From Tildeniella torsiva UHER 1998/13D (GTDB lineage: Bacteria > Cyanobacteriota > Cyanobacteriia > Phormidesmidales > Phormidesmidaceae), in NCBI GenBank assembly GCA_019358835.1, contig JAHHIH010000015.1, forward strand, positions 1 through 64,000: DNA of 64,000 bases. Direction: 5' to 3'. Below the pieces are notes generated by a model. The model did no database searches, was not told where the DNA came from, and saw only the letters and a list, made by a program, of their open reading frames with translations. Made by a program: the position numbers and the translations under genes. This document shows positions 18,393-26,427 of this stretch, in pieces (the stretch's first letter is position 1; every line of letters begins with the position of its first letter).

Positions 18393-19397
18393 CTATACCT
18401 CAGCGGCAGAAGCCGCAGGAGAGGGCAGCGTCTCGGCAGCACCGAATCGGGGCTCACTGGGAATCGGGCCCAGGCAATCGCGCCAGGCCAGCACCGCAAA
18501 ACAGACCAGAGTACCTACCAGCGCTGCTCCCAGGGTGTGGTGGGCTACGGTTAAGGGTTCAATCTGAAGCCGCAGCCGAAAGGTGGCAATGCCCATGACG
18601 AGCTGAAATGCCAACAGCACGCTGGCCAGGCTGCCCAGCCGTCGCAGGGGATAGGTGAGCGCCGGGGTGCGCCACACTGTCCAGGTCAGCGCCAGCACCA
18701 TTGCGGTGGTGGGCAAAATGCCCACCAGATGGCTGTTCATCACCTGACACAGTTCCTTGAGACCCAGGCACTGGTGGGCTGCCCAGCGCGACCCTACCAG
18801 GCCGCCCAGCAAACACTGAACGTAGACTACGGCAACGGCTCCCAGCCCTAGCCAGGGCAGGCGACCGACAGTGCCCGTGCTGCGGTAGGGCAGCAGACAG
18901 CAGGCGAGGCTCAGCATGGCGCTAAAGAACAGCAGCGCCGTACCCAGGTGGGCCGTGACAATGTCGAAGCGCAGTAGCTGGGTCACCGTTAGGCCGCCGA
19001 GCGCTCCCTGCACGCCAATCAGAGCCACTGCCCCTACCGATGCCCAGGGTAGCCAGCCGGGCACCTGGCGTCGGTACCACAGGCTGAGGGCGACCAGCCA
19101 CAGGGTGCTGAGGCCAATCAGAGCGGCATCCAGTCGGTGAAACCACTCTAGGAATACCTGGAGGTTCATTTGCTGCTGGGGCACCAGCTGGCCGTAGCAC
19201 AGGGGCCAGTCGGGGCAGGCCAGCCCCGCATTCATCACTCGGGTGGCGCTGCCTACCGCCATTAGGGCAAGGGTGGCAAAGGCAATTTTCCAGACCAGGC
19301 GTCGAATGCGATCGACCGGGGTGGGCGCGGTGGCGGTGGGCCACAGCGCTTCACGGGCCGTAGCCGGGGATAAAAACGAGGGGAAATTTGCGGCCAT
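18393..19397 (-). CDS. ctaA: heme A synthase (COX15/CtaA)
   Basis: Membrane enzyme oxidising the heme O methyl group to a formyl group. The 334 residues form about eight helices in two related four-helix halves. Visible markers are GLACPDWPLCYGQLVPQQQ with the Cys61/Cys67 pair, H87 in EWFHRLDAALIG, the HLGTALLFF segment, and AHQCLGLKELCQ in the middle, with later histidines such as HHTLGAALVG near the C-terminus. It leads the ctaA-ctaB-ABC transporter cluster; a gene-free stretch upstream probably holds its promoter. Confidence 0.93.
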   Translation of the reverse strand: MAANFPSFLSPATAREALWPTATAPTPVDRIRRLVWKIAFATLALMAVGSATRVMNAGLACPDWPLCYGQLVPQQQMNLQVFLEWFHRLDAALIGLSTLWLVALSLWYRRQVPGWLPWASVGAVALIGVQGALGGLTVTQLLRFDIVTAHLGTALLFFSAMLSLACCLLPYRSTGTVGRLPWLGLGAVAVVYVQCLLGGLVGSRWAAHQCLGLKELCQVMNSHLVGILPTTAMVLALTWTVWRTPALTYPLRRLGSLASVLLAFQLVMGIATFRLRLQIEPLTVAHHTLGAALVGTLVCFAVLAWRDCLGPIPSEPRFGAAETLPSPAASAAEV

Positions 19398-19881
19398 GCC
19401 TTCTCCAGCGTTGAGCAGTGCAGTCTTGGGAACGGGCTTCGGTCGGCGGCGCGGGGTGTTGGCCCCACGGCGCTGAGCCAGTAGAAGACCCGTTGGGAGT
19501 AAACACTCAGACGTATGATTACAGAACTAAACAGAAACCCTAGCTCTCATACTTGAGTTGTTGCTTACCACTTTAGAGAGGGAAACCCCTGATCTGACAA
19601 AGCTTTAGGGTTTTCTTTGGGATTTGGATGGGGCTCTAGGAGGCTATACAAAAGCTGGAGCTGTGCCGTAGCAAGACACACAACGTAATCTATTGTTACC
19701 TTTGGCGACGGTTGCCTAGGTAAGGAGATGGCGATCGCCGGTAGGATTGCCCTAGGCGGGTCGCCAAATGACACAATAGGGTTGCCTTTGCCTGGATAGC
19801 CCCCTGTCATGAGAACTCGTGACTGAGCGGCAGGGCTAAACTGGCTTCTCTCTCTAACCGATCGCAACGAGCACTGCCCCC
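19398..19881. other. intergenic region between divergent genes
   Basis: About 480 bases between the start of ctaA and the start of a rightward hypothetical gene. One weak leftward frame (19565-19867) has proline-rich, non-protein-like content and no ribosome site. No tRNA or long inverted repeat was recognised. It most likely contains two divergent promoters and leader sequences. Confidence 0.5.
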
Positions 19882-20220
19882 ATGAGCGCCCCTCTCACCC
19901 TCAACCTGTCCCAGGGATCTGTTCGCTTTACCTTTTCTGTAGAAGCGGCCCAATCCCTCAAGGCTTCCCTAGACGAGCTGATGACTGCGCTGAAAGGTGC
20001 GGCTGCCCAGGGGGGAGATGCCGGTCGTCGGACGCCGCAGCCTTCGATGGAATACCGCCACAGCGGAGAGGTGTTTTTGGAGGTGTTCTGCAACCCCAAC
20101 ATTTGGCCTAGCCCCTTTGCGGCCAAGGTGCTGCTGACCCTGCGTGACGATCGCATTCGCGTGACCACCGAGGCCGAGCTGTCGCAGATCTACGACGATA
20201 TCATTACCTACCTGGGCTAG
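19882..20220 (+). CDS. conserved hypothetical protein
   Basis: 112 residues, soluble, no signal or membrane segment. It has an N-terminal beta-like segment (LTLNLSQGSVRFTFSVEAAQ), a helix, and a C-terminal part (FLEVFCNPNIWPSPFAAKVLLTLRDDRIRVTT) ending in ELSQIYDDIITYLG. It reads as a real protein by codon use and by resemblance to small unannotated cyanobacterial proteins, but I cannot name a family. The next gene starts 189 bases on. Confidence 0.6.
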   Translation: MSAPLTLNLSQGSVRFTFSVEAAQSLKASLDELMTALKGAAAQGGDAGRRTPQPSMEYRHSGEVFLEVFCNPNIWPSPFAAKVLLTLRDDRIRVTTEAELSQIYDDIITYLG

Positions 20221-20409
20221 GGTCGCCACCTGCCACTTCTCTTCCCCCAGCGGGATAGTAGCTTGAGATGCCACACCTCTAAGGGCCAGCGCGATAGAAT
20301 GTGAGCGCCAAAGTACCGCTAGAGCGGCGTTGGTTGTGCTTAAAGACGTTCTGCATTTCTTCGTCTGATCGTCGAGCGCTTGATTTTGGAGTTTCTAAGG
20401 TAGCAAGCT

Positions 20410-20787
20410 ATGTACCCTGATGACCTGACTCAAACCTTGCAGAAGGGAATTCGCGTTACCCTGGGGGCCACCGCATCACTGATTGAGGCCCTCCAGGATC
20501 CTGAAACCTCGAGCCAAAAATTTTCTGCCCTGGGCAGCGATGTCAACCGACTCACTGAAGAGCTAGAGATTAAGGGCGAGACCACCGAGCGCGAGGCCCG
20601 GCAGTTTGTTGATGGGTTGCTCAGCCAGGTGCCAAATCCTTTTGGAGCCTCTAGCCCAGGGGCTGGTGAGACCACCATTACCACCGTGGCTAGCCCTGTA
20701 GTTAACAATGCCGTGCAGAGCGATCTGGAGTCGCTGACCCTAGAGCTAGCGGCCATTCGCCGCGAGATCGAGGCGCTCAAGGGCTAA
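20410..20787 (+). CDS. conserved hypothetical, phasin-like helical protein
   Basis: 125 residues. The N-terminal half is predicted helical (MYPDDLTQTLQKGIRVTLGA, then LGSDVNRLTEELEIKGETTEREARQFVDGLL). A Ser/Gly/Pro/Thr-rich linker follows (about 78-100), and the C-terminal helix is DLESLTLELAAIRREIEAL. The pattern resembles phasin-like and poly-granule-associated small proteins annotated in cyanobacteria, but this is shape similarity only. A TAAGG lies before the start. An alpha/beta-hydrolase gene begins seven bases after its stop, so the two are probably cotranscribed. Confidence 0.6.
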   Translation: MYPDDLTQTLQKGIRVTLGATASLIEALQDPETSSQKFSALGSDVNRLTEELEIKGETTEREARQFVDGLLSQVPNPFGASSPGAGETTITTVASPVVNNAVQSDLESLTLELAAIRREIEALKG

Positions 20788-20794
20788 GGCAAGC

Positions 20795-21538
20795 ATGGTA
20801 GGCACTGCCCCATTTCCCTCGGAGAGCAAAGCTGAAGATTCGGCGATCGCAGTCGATGGCGACCTTGCGATCGCCGAGCGCGCGATCTATTTTGTCAGCG
20901 GCCTCGGTGCCGACTGGCGAGTGTTTCAGCGCTTGCAGCTGGAGGGCTACCGGCCTGTGCATATTCTCTGGCAGCGCCCTCAGCGTCGAGAGACCATTGA
21001 GCATTACGCCCAGCGACTGCTGAAGCAAGTGACCACAGAAAACCCTATCTTTGTGGGGCTTTCTTTTGGTGGGCTGATGGCAATCGAAATGGCCAAGCTG
21101 TGCGACCCAGCCCAGGTGATTGTGATCTCTAGCGCCACGACAGGTGCACAAATTCCGGCCTATTTCAAGGTGTTTCGCTGGCTGCCGGTGCAGCTGGTGG
21201 TGCCCTTTAAGCAACTGCTGTGGGCGGTGCACTGGCTGCTGAACTGGCTGTTTGGCCTCAGCGATCGCGACGACTGCTCACTGTTTAAGCAGGTTTTGGT
21301 CGATACCGACCCGTTTTTCCTGAAGTGGGCGATCAATCGGGTCGTGGGCTGGCGCAACCAGGTGCTGCCCGAGCATCTGGTGCATATTCACGGGGGGAGC
21401 GATCGCGTCTTTCCCTTTGGCGACCGCAGTGCCGATGTGGTGGTGCCCGACGGTGGCCACCTGATGGTGCTCAACCGGGCCGAAGAGCTGTCTCAGCTGC
21501 TGATGGCGACCCTGGCAACTAGCCCAGCGCAGAGCTAG
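20795..21538 (+). CDS. alpha/beta-fold hydrolase
   Basis: 247 residues. After a variable N-terminus of about 30 residues the fold begins at IYFVSGLGADWRVF. The nucleophile elbow is G88-L-S90-F-G92, the acid is probably Asp in HIHGGSDRVFPFG, and the catalytic histidine is about H222 in VPDGGHLMVL. Substrate unknown. It follows the helical hypothetical gene by seven bases, and its last four bases overlap the end of the next gene on the opposite strand, so the two hydrolase genes converge tail to tail. Confidence 0.8.
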   Translation: MVGTAPFPSESKAEDSAIAVDGDLAIAERAIYFVSGLGADWRVFQRLQLEGYRPVHILWQRPQRRETIEHYAQRLLKQVTTENPIFVGLSFGGLMAIEMAKLCDPAQVIVISSATTGAQIPAYFKVFRWLPVQLVVPFKQLLWAVHWLLNWLFGLSDRDDCSLFKQVLVDTDPFFLKWAINRVVGWRNQVLPEHLVHIHGGSDRVFPFGDRSADVVVPDGGHLMVLNRAEELSQLLMATLATSPAQS

Positions 21539-22407
21539 AGCGCGGTTGAGCTGGGCTGGGCTGGTGCTTGGGTCGTCTTCAAGCGCTTCTGGATTGGTAG
21601 ATCGGGACGCTTAAGTTGGTCTAGGGCCGCCGCAAAGTCTGCCTCGTCCACCCCCAGGGACGTATCGACGGCGGCGAGTTCGCGGTGCTGGGCATCGGGC
21701 AGCAGGCGCAGCCAGGTGCGGCTGAGCTGATGGGTGACGGGGTCAGCGGCGGCAGAGTCTAGCACCAGGGTTGGCAGCCACAGCTGCCCCAAACTTGGGT
21801 TGAGCAGTTCGCCATGGATAGCGGCGGTGCGGCGCTGAAAGAGCATTTTGCAGGCGGCGGGGGCCTCGCGCAGGCAGCGGCGGCGATCGCGCATCGCTCT
21901 AGCCCAGGAGGCTTTACCCAGCCAGGGCAGCACCAGCGGTAGGGGTGACCAGGGGGCAATCAGCCAGCGATCGCGCCGCCAGCGGCCTCGGAGGGTGCGA
22001 TCGGTCACCCCCTCGGGGGCCAGCACCGCCAGGCTCTGCACCTGGTCGGGGTAGGTGAGGGCGTATTGACCCGCCACCCAGGCACCCAGCGAGTGGCCCA
22101 CCAGCCGAAATCGCTGAATGCGCAGAGCGCTCAACAGACTGTGCAGCACCTCTACCTGAAGGGCCACCGAGTAGGTCGTTTTGCCCTCGCGCCACGATTC
22201 GCCAAACCCCAGAAGATCCGGGGCCAGACAGTGGTATCGAGGACCCAACCACTGCATGGCCGGTAGCCATTGGGTGCTGTCGTGCCACGACCCGTGCAAG
22301 AAAATCACCGTTTCTGCCTGGGGTTTGCCGCCCTCGTGCCAAAACACGTTGCCGCTGGGGAGCTTCATGCGGCCAGTGCGAATGGGAATCTCGGCGGGTA
22401 ACGGCAT
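21535..22407 (-). CDS. alpha/beta-fold hydrolase
   Basis: 290 residues with the lipase/haloperoxidase-like fold: oxyanion segment VIFLHGSWHDSTQW, PDLLGFGES, and nucleophile S106 in VGHSLGAWVAGQYAL. The C-terminal third is unusual; after LLPDAQHRELAAVD there is an acidic segment and a Thr/Pro/Ser-rich tail. Function is not predictable beyond esterase-like. Its stop overlaps that of the convergent hydrolase by four bases, although the two proteins are not close relatives. The Nudix gene lies 81 bases upstream on the same strand. Confidence 0.78.
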   Translation of the reverse strand: MPLPAEIPIRTGRMKLPSGNVFWHEGGKPQAETVIFLHGSWHDSTQWLPAMQWLGPRYHCLAPDLLGFGESWREGKTTYSVALQVEVLHSLLSALRIQRFRLVGHSLGAWVAGQYALTYPDQVQSLAVLAPEGVTDRTLRGRWRRDRWLIAPWSPLPLVLPWLGKASWARAMRDRRRCLREAPAACKMLFQRRTAAIHGELLNPSLGQLWLPTLVLDSAAADPVTHQLSRTWLRLLPDAQHRELAAVDTSLGVDEADFAAALDQLKRPDLPIQKRLKTTQAPAQPSSTAL

Positions 22408-22488
22408 AGCGACTCAATGGGTAGATGGCACCAGGGTAACCGGAGGGCGGTGCCCAATCCGGCAAACCCGGCAAACTTACCCAAAAGC

Positions 22489-22944
22489 TTAGGCTAAAAC
22501 CGTTTCTCCCTTAAAGAAATCTTGCAAATGCTGGCGGTGGTCGTGGGAAAGGCGATCCCACGGCAGCTCGTCACGGCTAAAGGAAGACGCCTCCAGAATT
22601 TCACGGGGATCAGCCGGGTAGGGCTTGCCCGTCACCCGCACCGCCACCGTCACGCACACCGAATGAAACCGAGGGTCGCGCCCCGGCTGGGAGTAGACCC
22701 CCACCAGACGCTCTAGCCCCACGGTTTGGAGCCCGGCCTCTTCTTTCAGCTCGCGGGCGGCGGCAGCGAGCACATCCTCGCCCCAGTCAACAATGCCGCC
22801 GGGCAGGCTCCACAGGCCGTTGTCGCGGCGACGCACCAGCACAATGGTGCCATTGGCCAGCAGCGGAATGACGCAGGTACCGAGAATGGGGCGGCGCAGC
22901 AGCAGCCCCATCAGGGTACGTAAAATATGGGCGAAGTAGGCCAT
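22489..22944 (-). CDS. Nudix hydrolase
   Basis: 151 residues. A complete Nudix box, G50-x5-E56-x7-R64-E65-x2-E68-E69-x-G71-L72 (GGIVDWGEDVLAAAARELKE...), binds the divalent metal and positions it for diphosphate hydrolysis. The N-terminal 25 residues are hydrophobic and basic. The substrate (nucleotide sugar, oxidised nucleotide or NAD-like) is not evident. It starts three bases after the PrxQ stop, so the pair forms an operon, which fits an oxidative-damage role; this is inference. Confidence 0.85.
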   Translation of the reverse strand: MAYFAHILRTLMGLLLRRPILGTCVIPLLANGTIVLVRRRDNGLWSLPGGIVDWGEDVLAAAARELKEEAGLQTVGLERLVGVYSQPGRDPRFHSVCVTVAVRVTGKPYPADPREILEASSFSRDELPWDRLSHDHRQHLQDFFKGETVLA

Positions 22945-22947
22945 GGG

Positions 22948-23412
22948 CTAGAGGGTGTCCAGGTCGGCAAGCACCTCGTCGGCGTGGGTTTCGGCTTTGA
23001 CCTTGAGGTAGGTTTTCTCCAGGTTGCCGTCGGGGCCGATGATGAAGGTGCTGCGGGTGATACCCATATATTCTTTGCCCATGAACTTTTTCAGGCCATA
23101 AACGCCGTAGCGGCTGGCCACTTCGCCACCCTCATCCACCAGCAGCGGAAAGGGCAGGCTGAACTTGTCGATAAATTTGCTGTGGGACTTGGCATCATCG
23201 GTACTAACCCCCAGCACGATCGCATCTTTGCCCTGATAGTCGGCGTAGCGATCGCGGAACCCACAGGCTTCTTTGGTACAGCCGGGGGTGTTGTCTCGGG
23301 GGTAAAAGTACAGGACCACTCGCTGACCCTTGAGGTCGGCCAGGCTATAGGTTTTGCCGGTAGCATCGAGCAGGCTAAAGTCGGGGGCAGGGTCGCCAAC
23401 GGAAAGGGTCAT
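22948..23412 (-). CDS. bcp: peroxiredoxin, PrxQ/Bcp type
   Basis: Thioredoxin-dependent peroxidase. From the ATG at 23412 (MTLSVGDPAPDFSLL) it has about 154 residues, the usual length; an ATG 12 codons upstream is possible but adds a non-conserved leader. The peroxidatic Cys45 and resolving Cys50 form the PrxQ pattern in YPRDNTPGCTKEACGFRD. The FPLLVDEGGEVASRYGVYG region and the ITRSTFIIGPDG strand are also typical. It leads the two-gene unit with the Nudix gene. Confidence 0.9.
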   Translation of the reverse strand: MTLSVGDPAPDFSLLDATGKTYSLADLKGQRVVLYFYPRDNTPGCTKEACGFRDRYADYQGKDAIVLGVSTDDAKSHSKFIDKFSLPFPLLVDEGGEVASRYGVYGLKKFMGKEYMGITRSTFIIGPDGNLEKTYLKVKAETHADEVLADLDTL

Positions 23413-23504
23413 AGTTGATATTGCGAATGAAGGGACGATTCGTGCCATCGCTAATTGTATAGCGGAGGTTAGCGGCTCAGGTGCTTACCGCTTACGCAAA
23501 AGAA

Positions 23505-24284
23505 TTATTCAGCCTGCCGATGGATGTGGAAAACGGACGATTGATCCGTCGGCAGCAGCAGCAGGTCGCTGATGTTGACGTGGGGCGGGCGAGTAACGGC
23601 AAAGACAATCACATCGGCTACGTCGTCGCCGGTCAGGGGTGTCATGCCCTGGTAGACGCCCTGGGCGCGATCGCGATCGCCGCCAAAGCGCACCACACTG
23701 AACTCAGTTTCTACCAGGCCAGGGTCGATGTTGGTGACCCGCACCGGGGTGCCCAGCAGGTCGAGCTTCAGCCCCTCGGAGAGGGATCGGACGGCGGCTT
23801 TGGTGGCACAGTAGACGCTGCCGCCGGGGTAGGTCTGCCGTCCGGCGATCGAGCCCACATTCACCACGTGGCCCCGGCCCCGCGCCACCATACCCGGCAC
23901 TACCGCCCGCGTCACGTAGAGCAACCCTTTGATGTTGGTGTCGATCATGGCTTCCCAGTCGTCTAGGGGAGCTTCGTACTGTTTGTCGAGCCCCCGGCTG
24001 AGCCCGGCGTTGTTGATCAAAATGTCGATCGCCTGCCAAGAGTCGGGCAAGGTTGCGATCGCCTCACCCACGGCCTCCGGCTGGCGCACATCTAGCCCCA
24101 CAGTGAGTACCTCGGTGCCATGCTGCTGCTGAAGTTCGGCGGCTAGGGTTTGCAGCGGTTCCAATCGTCGGGCGGCCAAAATTAGCCGCGCGCCAGTGGC
24201 CGCGAGCTGGCGGGCGCAGGCGGCCCCAATGCCGCTGCTAGCGCCGGTAATGAGAACGGTTTGATTTGCGATCGATGCAGCCAT
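23505..24284 (-). CDS. short-chain dehydrogenase/reductase (YdfG-like)
   Basis: NAD(P)-dependent oxidoreductase with a classical Rossmann fold, 259 residues. Cofactor motif ITGASSGIG (12-20), the NNAG motif at 91-94, and the catalytic S145, Y158, K162 triad in VGSIAGRQTYPGGSVYCATK. Arg residues after strand 2 (AARRLEPL) favour NADP. The closest named relatives by pattern are serine/3-hydroxyacid dehydrogenases of the YdfG type, but the substrate is not certain. It precedes PrxQ by about 90 bases on the same strand. Confidence 0.88.
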   Translation of the reverse strand: MAASIANQTVLITGASSGIGAACARQLAATGARLILAARRLEPLQTLAAELQQQHGTEVLTVGLDVRQPEAVGEAIATLPDSWQAIDILINNAGLSRGLDKQYEAPLDDWEAMIDTNIKGLLYVTRAVVPGMVARGRGHVVNVGSIAGRQTYPGGSVYCATKAAVRSLSEGLKLDLLGTPVRVTNIDPGLVETEFSVVRFGGDRDRAQGVYQGMTPLTGDDVADVIVFAVTRPPHVNISDLLLLPTDQSSVFHIHRQAE

Positions 24285-24383
24285 AGCAGAGAAAAAATAA
24301 ATGCCAATAGTCTATGCCGCCTCGGCGACAACCCCAACCCTGAATCAGAGGAGTGACTCCCAGGGGCGTTCTAAGGTTGCGTA

Positions 24384-24415
24384 GGATGCGCTCTCGCGCC
24401 AGCAGTAACGCATCC
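24384..24415. repeat. dispersed palindromic repeat GTAGGRTGC..., copy 1
   Basis: Arms GGATGCG (24384-24390) and CGCATCC (24409-24415) preceded by GTA. It belongs to the same family as the copies at 30523-30550 and 61332-61391, and lies between the dehydrogenase and the next membrane-protein gene. Confidence 0.6.
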
Positions 24416-24553
24416 GACCCAGGTCTCGGTGCAGTCTCCCCGTGCGATCGCCTGCGGGAATAATTTCTAGACGCGAAAATACCCGAGGGTTGGGTCGTCT
24501 CGCGAGGGCACAGGTGTACGCCTAAGCGAGTAGGGCTGAGTCCCCGAACCCTT

Positions 24554-24970
24554 TTAAGGTGCCGTTTCTGGTTCTGGATTCTTCACGCTGGCATCGATTT
24601 CATCGAGAGTTTGCAGCACCAGTCGCTTGGCCTGCAACTCCCAGCCCAGCTTTTGCACCTGAAAGGCCACGTAAAACCCAATGCCTGTGGCGATCAAATC
24701 CAGCGGCTGCTGCCCCGAAATACCCAGCAGCAGCCCCAGCCCACCAATGCCCCAAAAGGGCAGGGCCACGGTCTGGCGGTTTTTTTCAATCAGCTTGGCG
24801 ACAAAGTTGTTGGGAATGCTGGCGGCCACTTCCTCCCGCACGGCCTGCTGCTGGGGGTAGGGTACGGCAAAGCTAAACTTGCGGCGCAGTTTCTCAATCT
24901 TGCGGGCGTCGGTGCTGTACTCTGTCAGCTCGTCTTTTGCCATGCGAATGAGCTGCTCAGCTTGGGTCAT
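24554..24970 (-). CDS. conserved hypothetical membrane protein
   Basis: 138 residues. The N-terminal 60 are helical and charged (MTQAEQLIRMAKDELTEYST...). Two hydrophobic segments at about 68-84 and 90-107 suggest a membrane hairpin, followed by a helix and an acidic tail. No known domain is recognised. It stands alone; the flanking genes are on the same strand to the left (269 bases away) and divergent to the right, where the CHAT cluster begins 200 bases on. Confidence 0.6.
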   Translation of the reverse strand: MTQAEQLIRMAKDELTEYSTDARKIEKLRRKFSFAVPYPQQQAVREEVAASIPNNFVAKLIEKNRQTVALPFWGIGGLGLLLGISGQQPLDLIATGIGFYVAFQVQKLGWELQAKRLVLQTLDEIDASVKNPEPETAP

Positions 24971-25170
24971 AGGGGCTTGTCCGAATTGAGGTCAAGGGGA
25001 TGCGAAAACGCTTCCCTAGGCATTATCTCACTGTAGCGATCTTCATTTCCTCGGCTAAAGCAGGGCTTTAGCTAGTTCTTCCTTGAGGGCACGCAGGGTT
25101 TTGTTGCGATCGCGCAGCTGCTGTATTGAGCCTGATCGGCTAGCTTAGGGGAAATTCTCCCAATTTAACC

Positions 25171-25596
25171 ATGGTGCCCCCATTTTCTGATGCCGATGTG
25201 CAGTCTCTGGCCGCTGCGATCGACCAGCAGCTGGCCAATATCGAGCAAATGCGCTCCACCTCTGTGCAGCGTAGCCTAGAGGAACCCAATGCCCCCCTGG
25301 CGCAACAAGCTTCAGCAATTGAGCGCGTCACTCAAGAAAACTCCATTTCATTCTTGAAGAAGTTTAGAGCGGCAGCCAAAGCCGACCTCTGCGACGAGGG
25401 GGGCGTGCTCAATGCTCAGTGGCAGCAGTGGAAAGACCTGGCCAGCGGCGACGTGGTCAAAAACTTCGGCCCGATTCTGGTGGCCATGGGGTTTACCGGC
25501 GTGCTGCTAGAAACCCTGGTAGTGGCCACGGGGGTGATTGTCATCCACATCGGTCTCAAAGCGTTTTGCGAAGAGTTTGGAGAAGGAAATGGGTAA
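25171..25596 (+). CDS. small protein with long hydrophobic C-terminal segment, first gene of CHAT cluster
   Basis: 141 residues, not recognised as a named family. Residues 1-90 are polar and helical, with an apparent linker at about 37-50 (EEPNAPLAQQAS). Residues 99-129 are strongly hydrophobic (ILVAMGFTGVLLETLVVATG and on) with one internal Glu114, long enough for a membrane span or amphipathic hairpin, and then a short acidic end. It is the first of four same-strand genes with spacings of 18, -1 and 43 bases that end in the CHAT-NTPase-TPR gene. By position and shape it could be a membrane-acting effector or a protease substrate; that is inference only. Confidence 0.6.
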   Translation: MVPPFSDADVQSLAAAIDQQLANIEQMRSTSVQRSLEEPNAPLAQQASAIERVTQENSISFLKKFRAAAKADLCDEGGVLNAQWQQWKDLASGDVVKNFGPILVAMGFTGVLLETLVVATGVIVIHIGLKAFCEEFGEGNG

Positions 25597-25614
25597 AGCT
25601 GCGATCGCACAACC

Positions 25615-25956
25615 ATGCCGCCGCCAACAGCACTAGACATACCCATCGAGAAGGCCGTTTATCTCTTCACGCGGGAAACGGTGCCGGGTCAGGGCGGTGA
25701 CAAGCAGAAGTTTTGGCAGACCGTGATGGGGTTCGAGTCACCTACTGCCATCCGTGCCGCTGTCTTGAGTGCTATGACCGTGGCAGACCTGGCATTTCAA
25801 AGGCAGGATCAGTATGGCGATCGCTACCAGGCTATCAGCCGCATCCGGGGAGAGACAGGTTTGATTTGGTGGGTTAGAACGGGTTGGATCGTCCGCCCAG
25901 GGGAGACTACCGCTCGGTTTATTACCGCTATTCCAGAACGGAGAGGAGAGAACTGA
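25615..25956 (+). CDS. DUF6883-like small protein
   Basis: 113 residues. The pattern YLFTRETVPGQGGDKQKFW, then YGDRYQAISRIRGETG and VRTGWIVRPGETTARFITAIP, matches my recollection of DUF6883, a compact domain found next to DUF4926 proteins and in toxin-like contexts. Its stop overlaps the ATG of the next gene by one base (TGATG), so the two are translationally coupled. No catalytic residues can be assigned from sequence. A toxin role is suggested only by the gene pairing. Confidence 0.65.
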   Translation: MPPPTALDIPIEKAVYLFTRETVPGQGGDKQKFWQTVMGFESPTAIRAAVLSAMTVADLAFQRQDQYGDRYQAISRIRGETGLIWWVRTGWIVRPGETTARFITAIPERRGEN

Positions 25957-26384
25957 TGGCGCAGTTTGAGCTATTCGATCAGGTGCAGTTGGCGGAGGCC
26001 GTTGCTCTCAGCGGAGAGATGAGCAATGCTCTGGAACCGCTAGAGGTGGCCCCAGTGGGCACTATCGGCACCGTTGTGGAGGTGCTGGAGCCGGGCGAGG
26101 CGTACTTGGTGGAGCTGTTTGGCGACTGGGTCAGCCTGGAGGTTGGGACAGGGCTGGTGCGCTCTACCCACGATCGCTCCACCGCATTTCGAGAAACCCT
26201 GGGGGTGGAGGTAGTGAAAACGTCCCAGATTACTCTCCTGCATCGCTACAGCCCGGTGAAAAGTGACCTGTTTCGCCTGCTGGATGAAATGCCAGCCTCT
26301 CTGCTGGCAGAGGTGCAAGACTTCGCCGAGTTTTTGCAGCAGCGGCAAGGTCAAACGACTCCCACCCCGCCCGCTGCCCGATAG
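25956..26384 (+). CDS. DUF4926-like protein with DUF2281-like tail
   Basis: 142 residues from the ATG at 25956, preferred because it overlaps the upstream stop and begins the conserved FELFDQVQLAEAV. The first half resembles DUF4926 (PVGTIGTVVEVLEPGEAYLV), a small beta domain usually of 60-90 residues. The C-terminal 40 residues, LFRLLDEMPASLLAEVQDFA and on, resemble DUF2281/VapB-type helices. DUF4926 proteins often sit beside DUF6883 proteins, which suggests an antitoxin-like partner for the preceding gene; this is inference. An insertion (VALSGEMSNALEPLEVAP) separates the first strand from the rest of the domain. Confidence 0.65.
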   Translation: MAQFELFDQVQLAEAVALSGEMSNALEPLEVAPVGTIGTVVEVLEPGEAYLVELFGDWVSLEVGTGLVRSTHDRSTAFRETLGVEVVKTSQITLLHRYSPVKSDLFRLLDEMPASLLAEVQDFAEFLQQRQGQTTPTPPAAR

Positions 26385-26427
26385 GTTTTGACCACCTATT
26401 AACAAGCTCATTTGAGGATATTGGCCC

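Noticed and set aside
19565-19867. Leftward 100-codon frame between ctaA and the hypothetical gene
   Set aside because: No ribosome site, Pro-rich content (PNPKENPKALSD) and no resemblance to a protein; probably chance.
22927-23418. 163-codon frame opposite PrxQ
   Set aside because: Shadow of the peroxiredoxin gene on the other strand.
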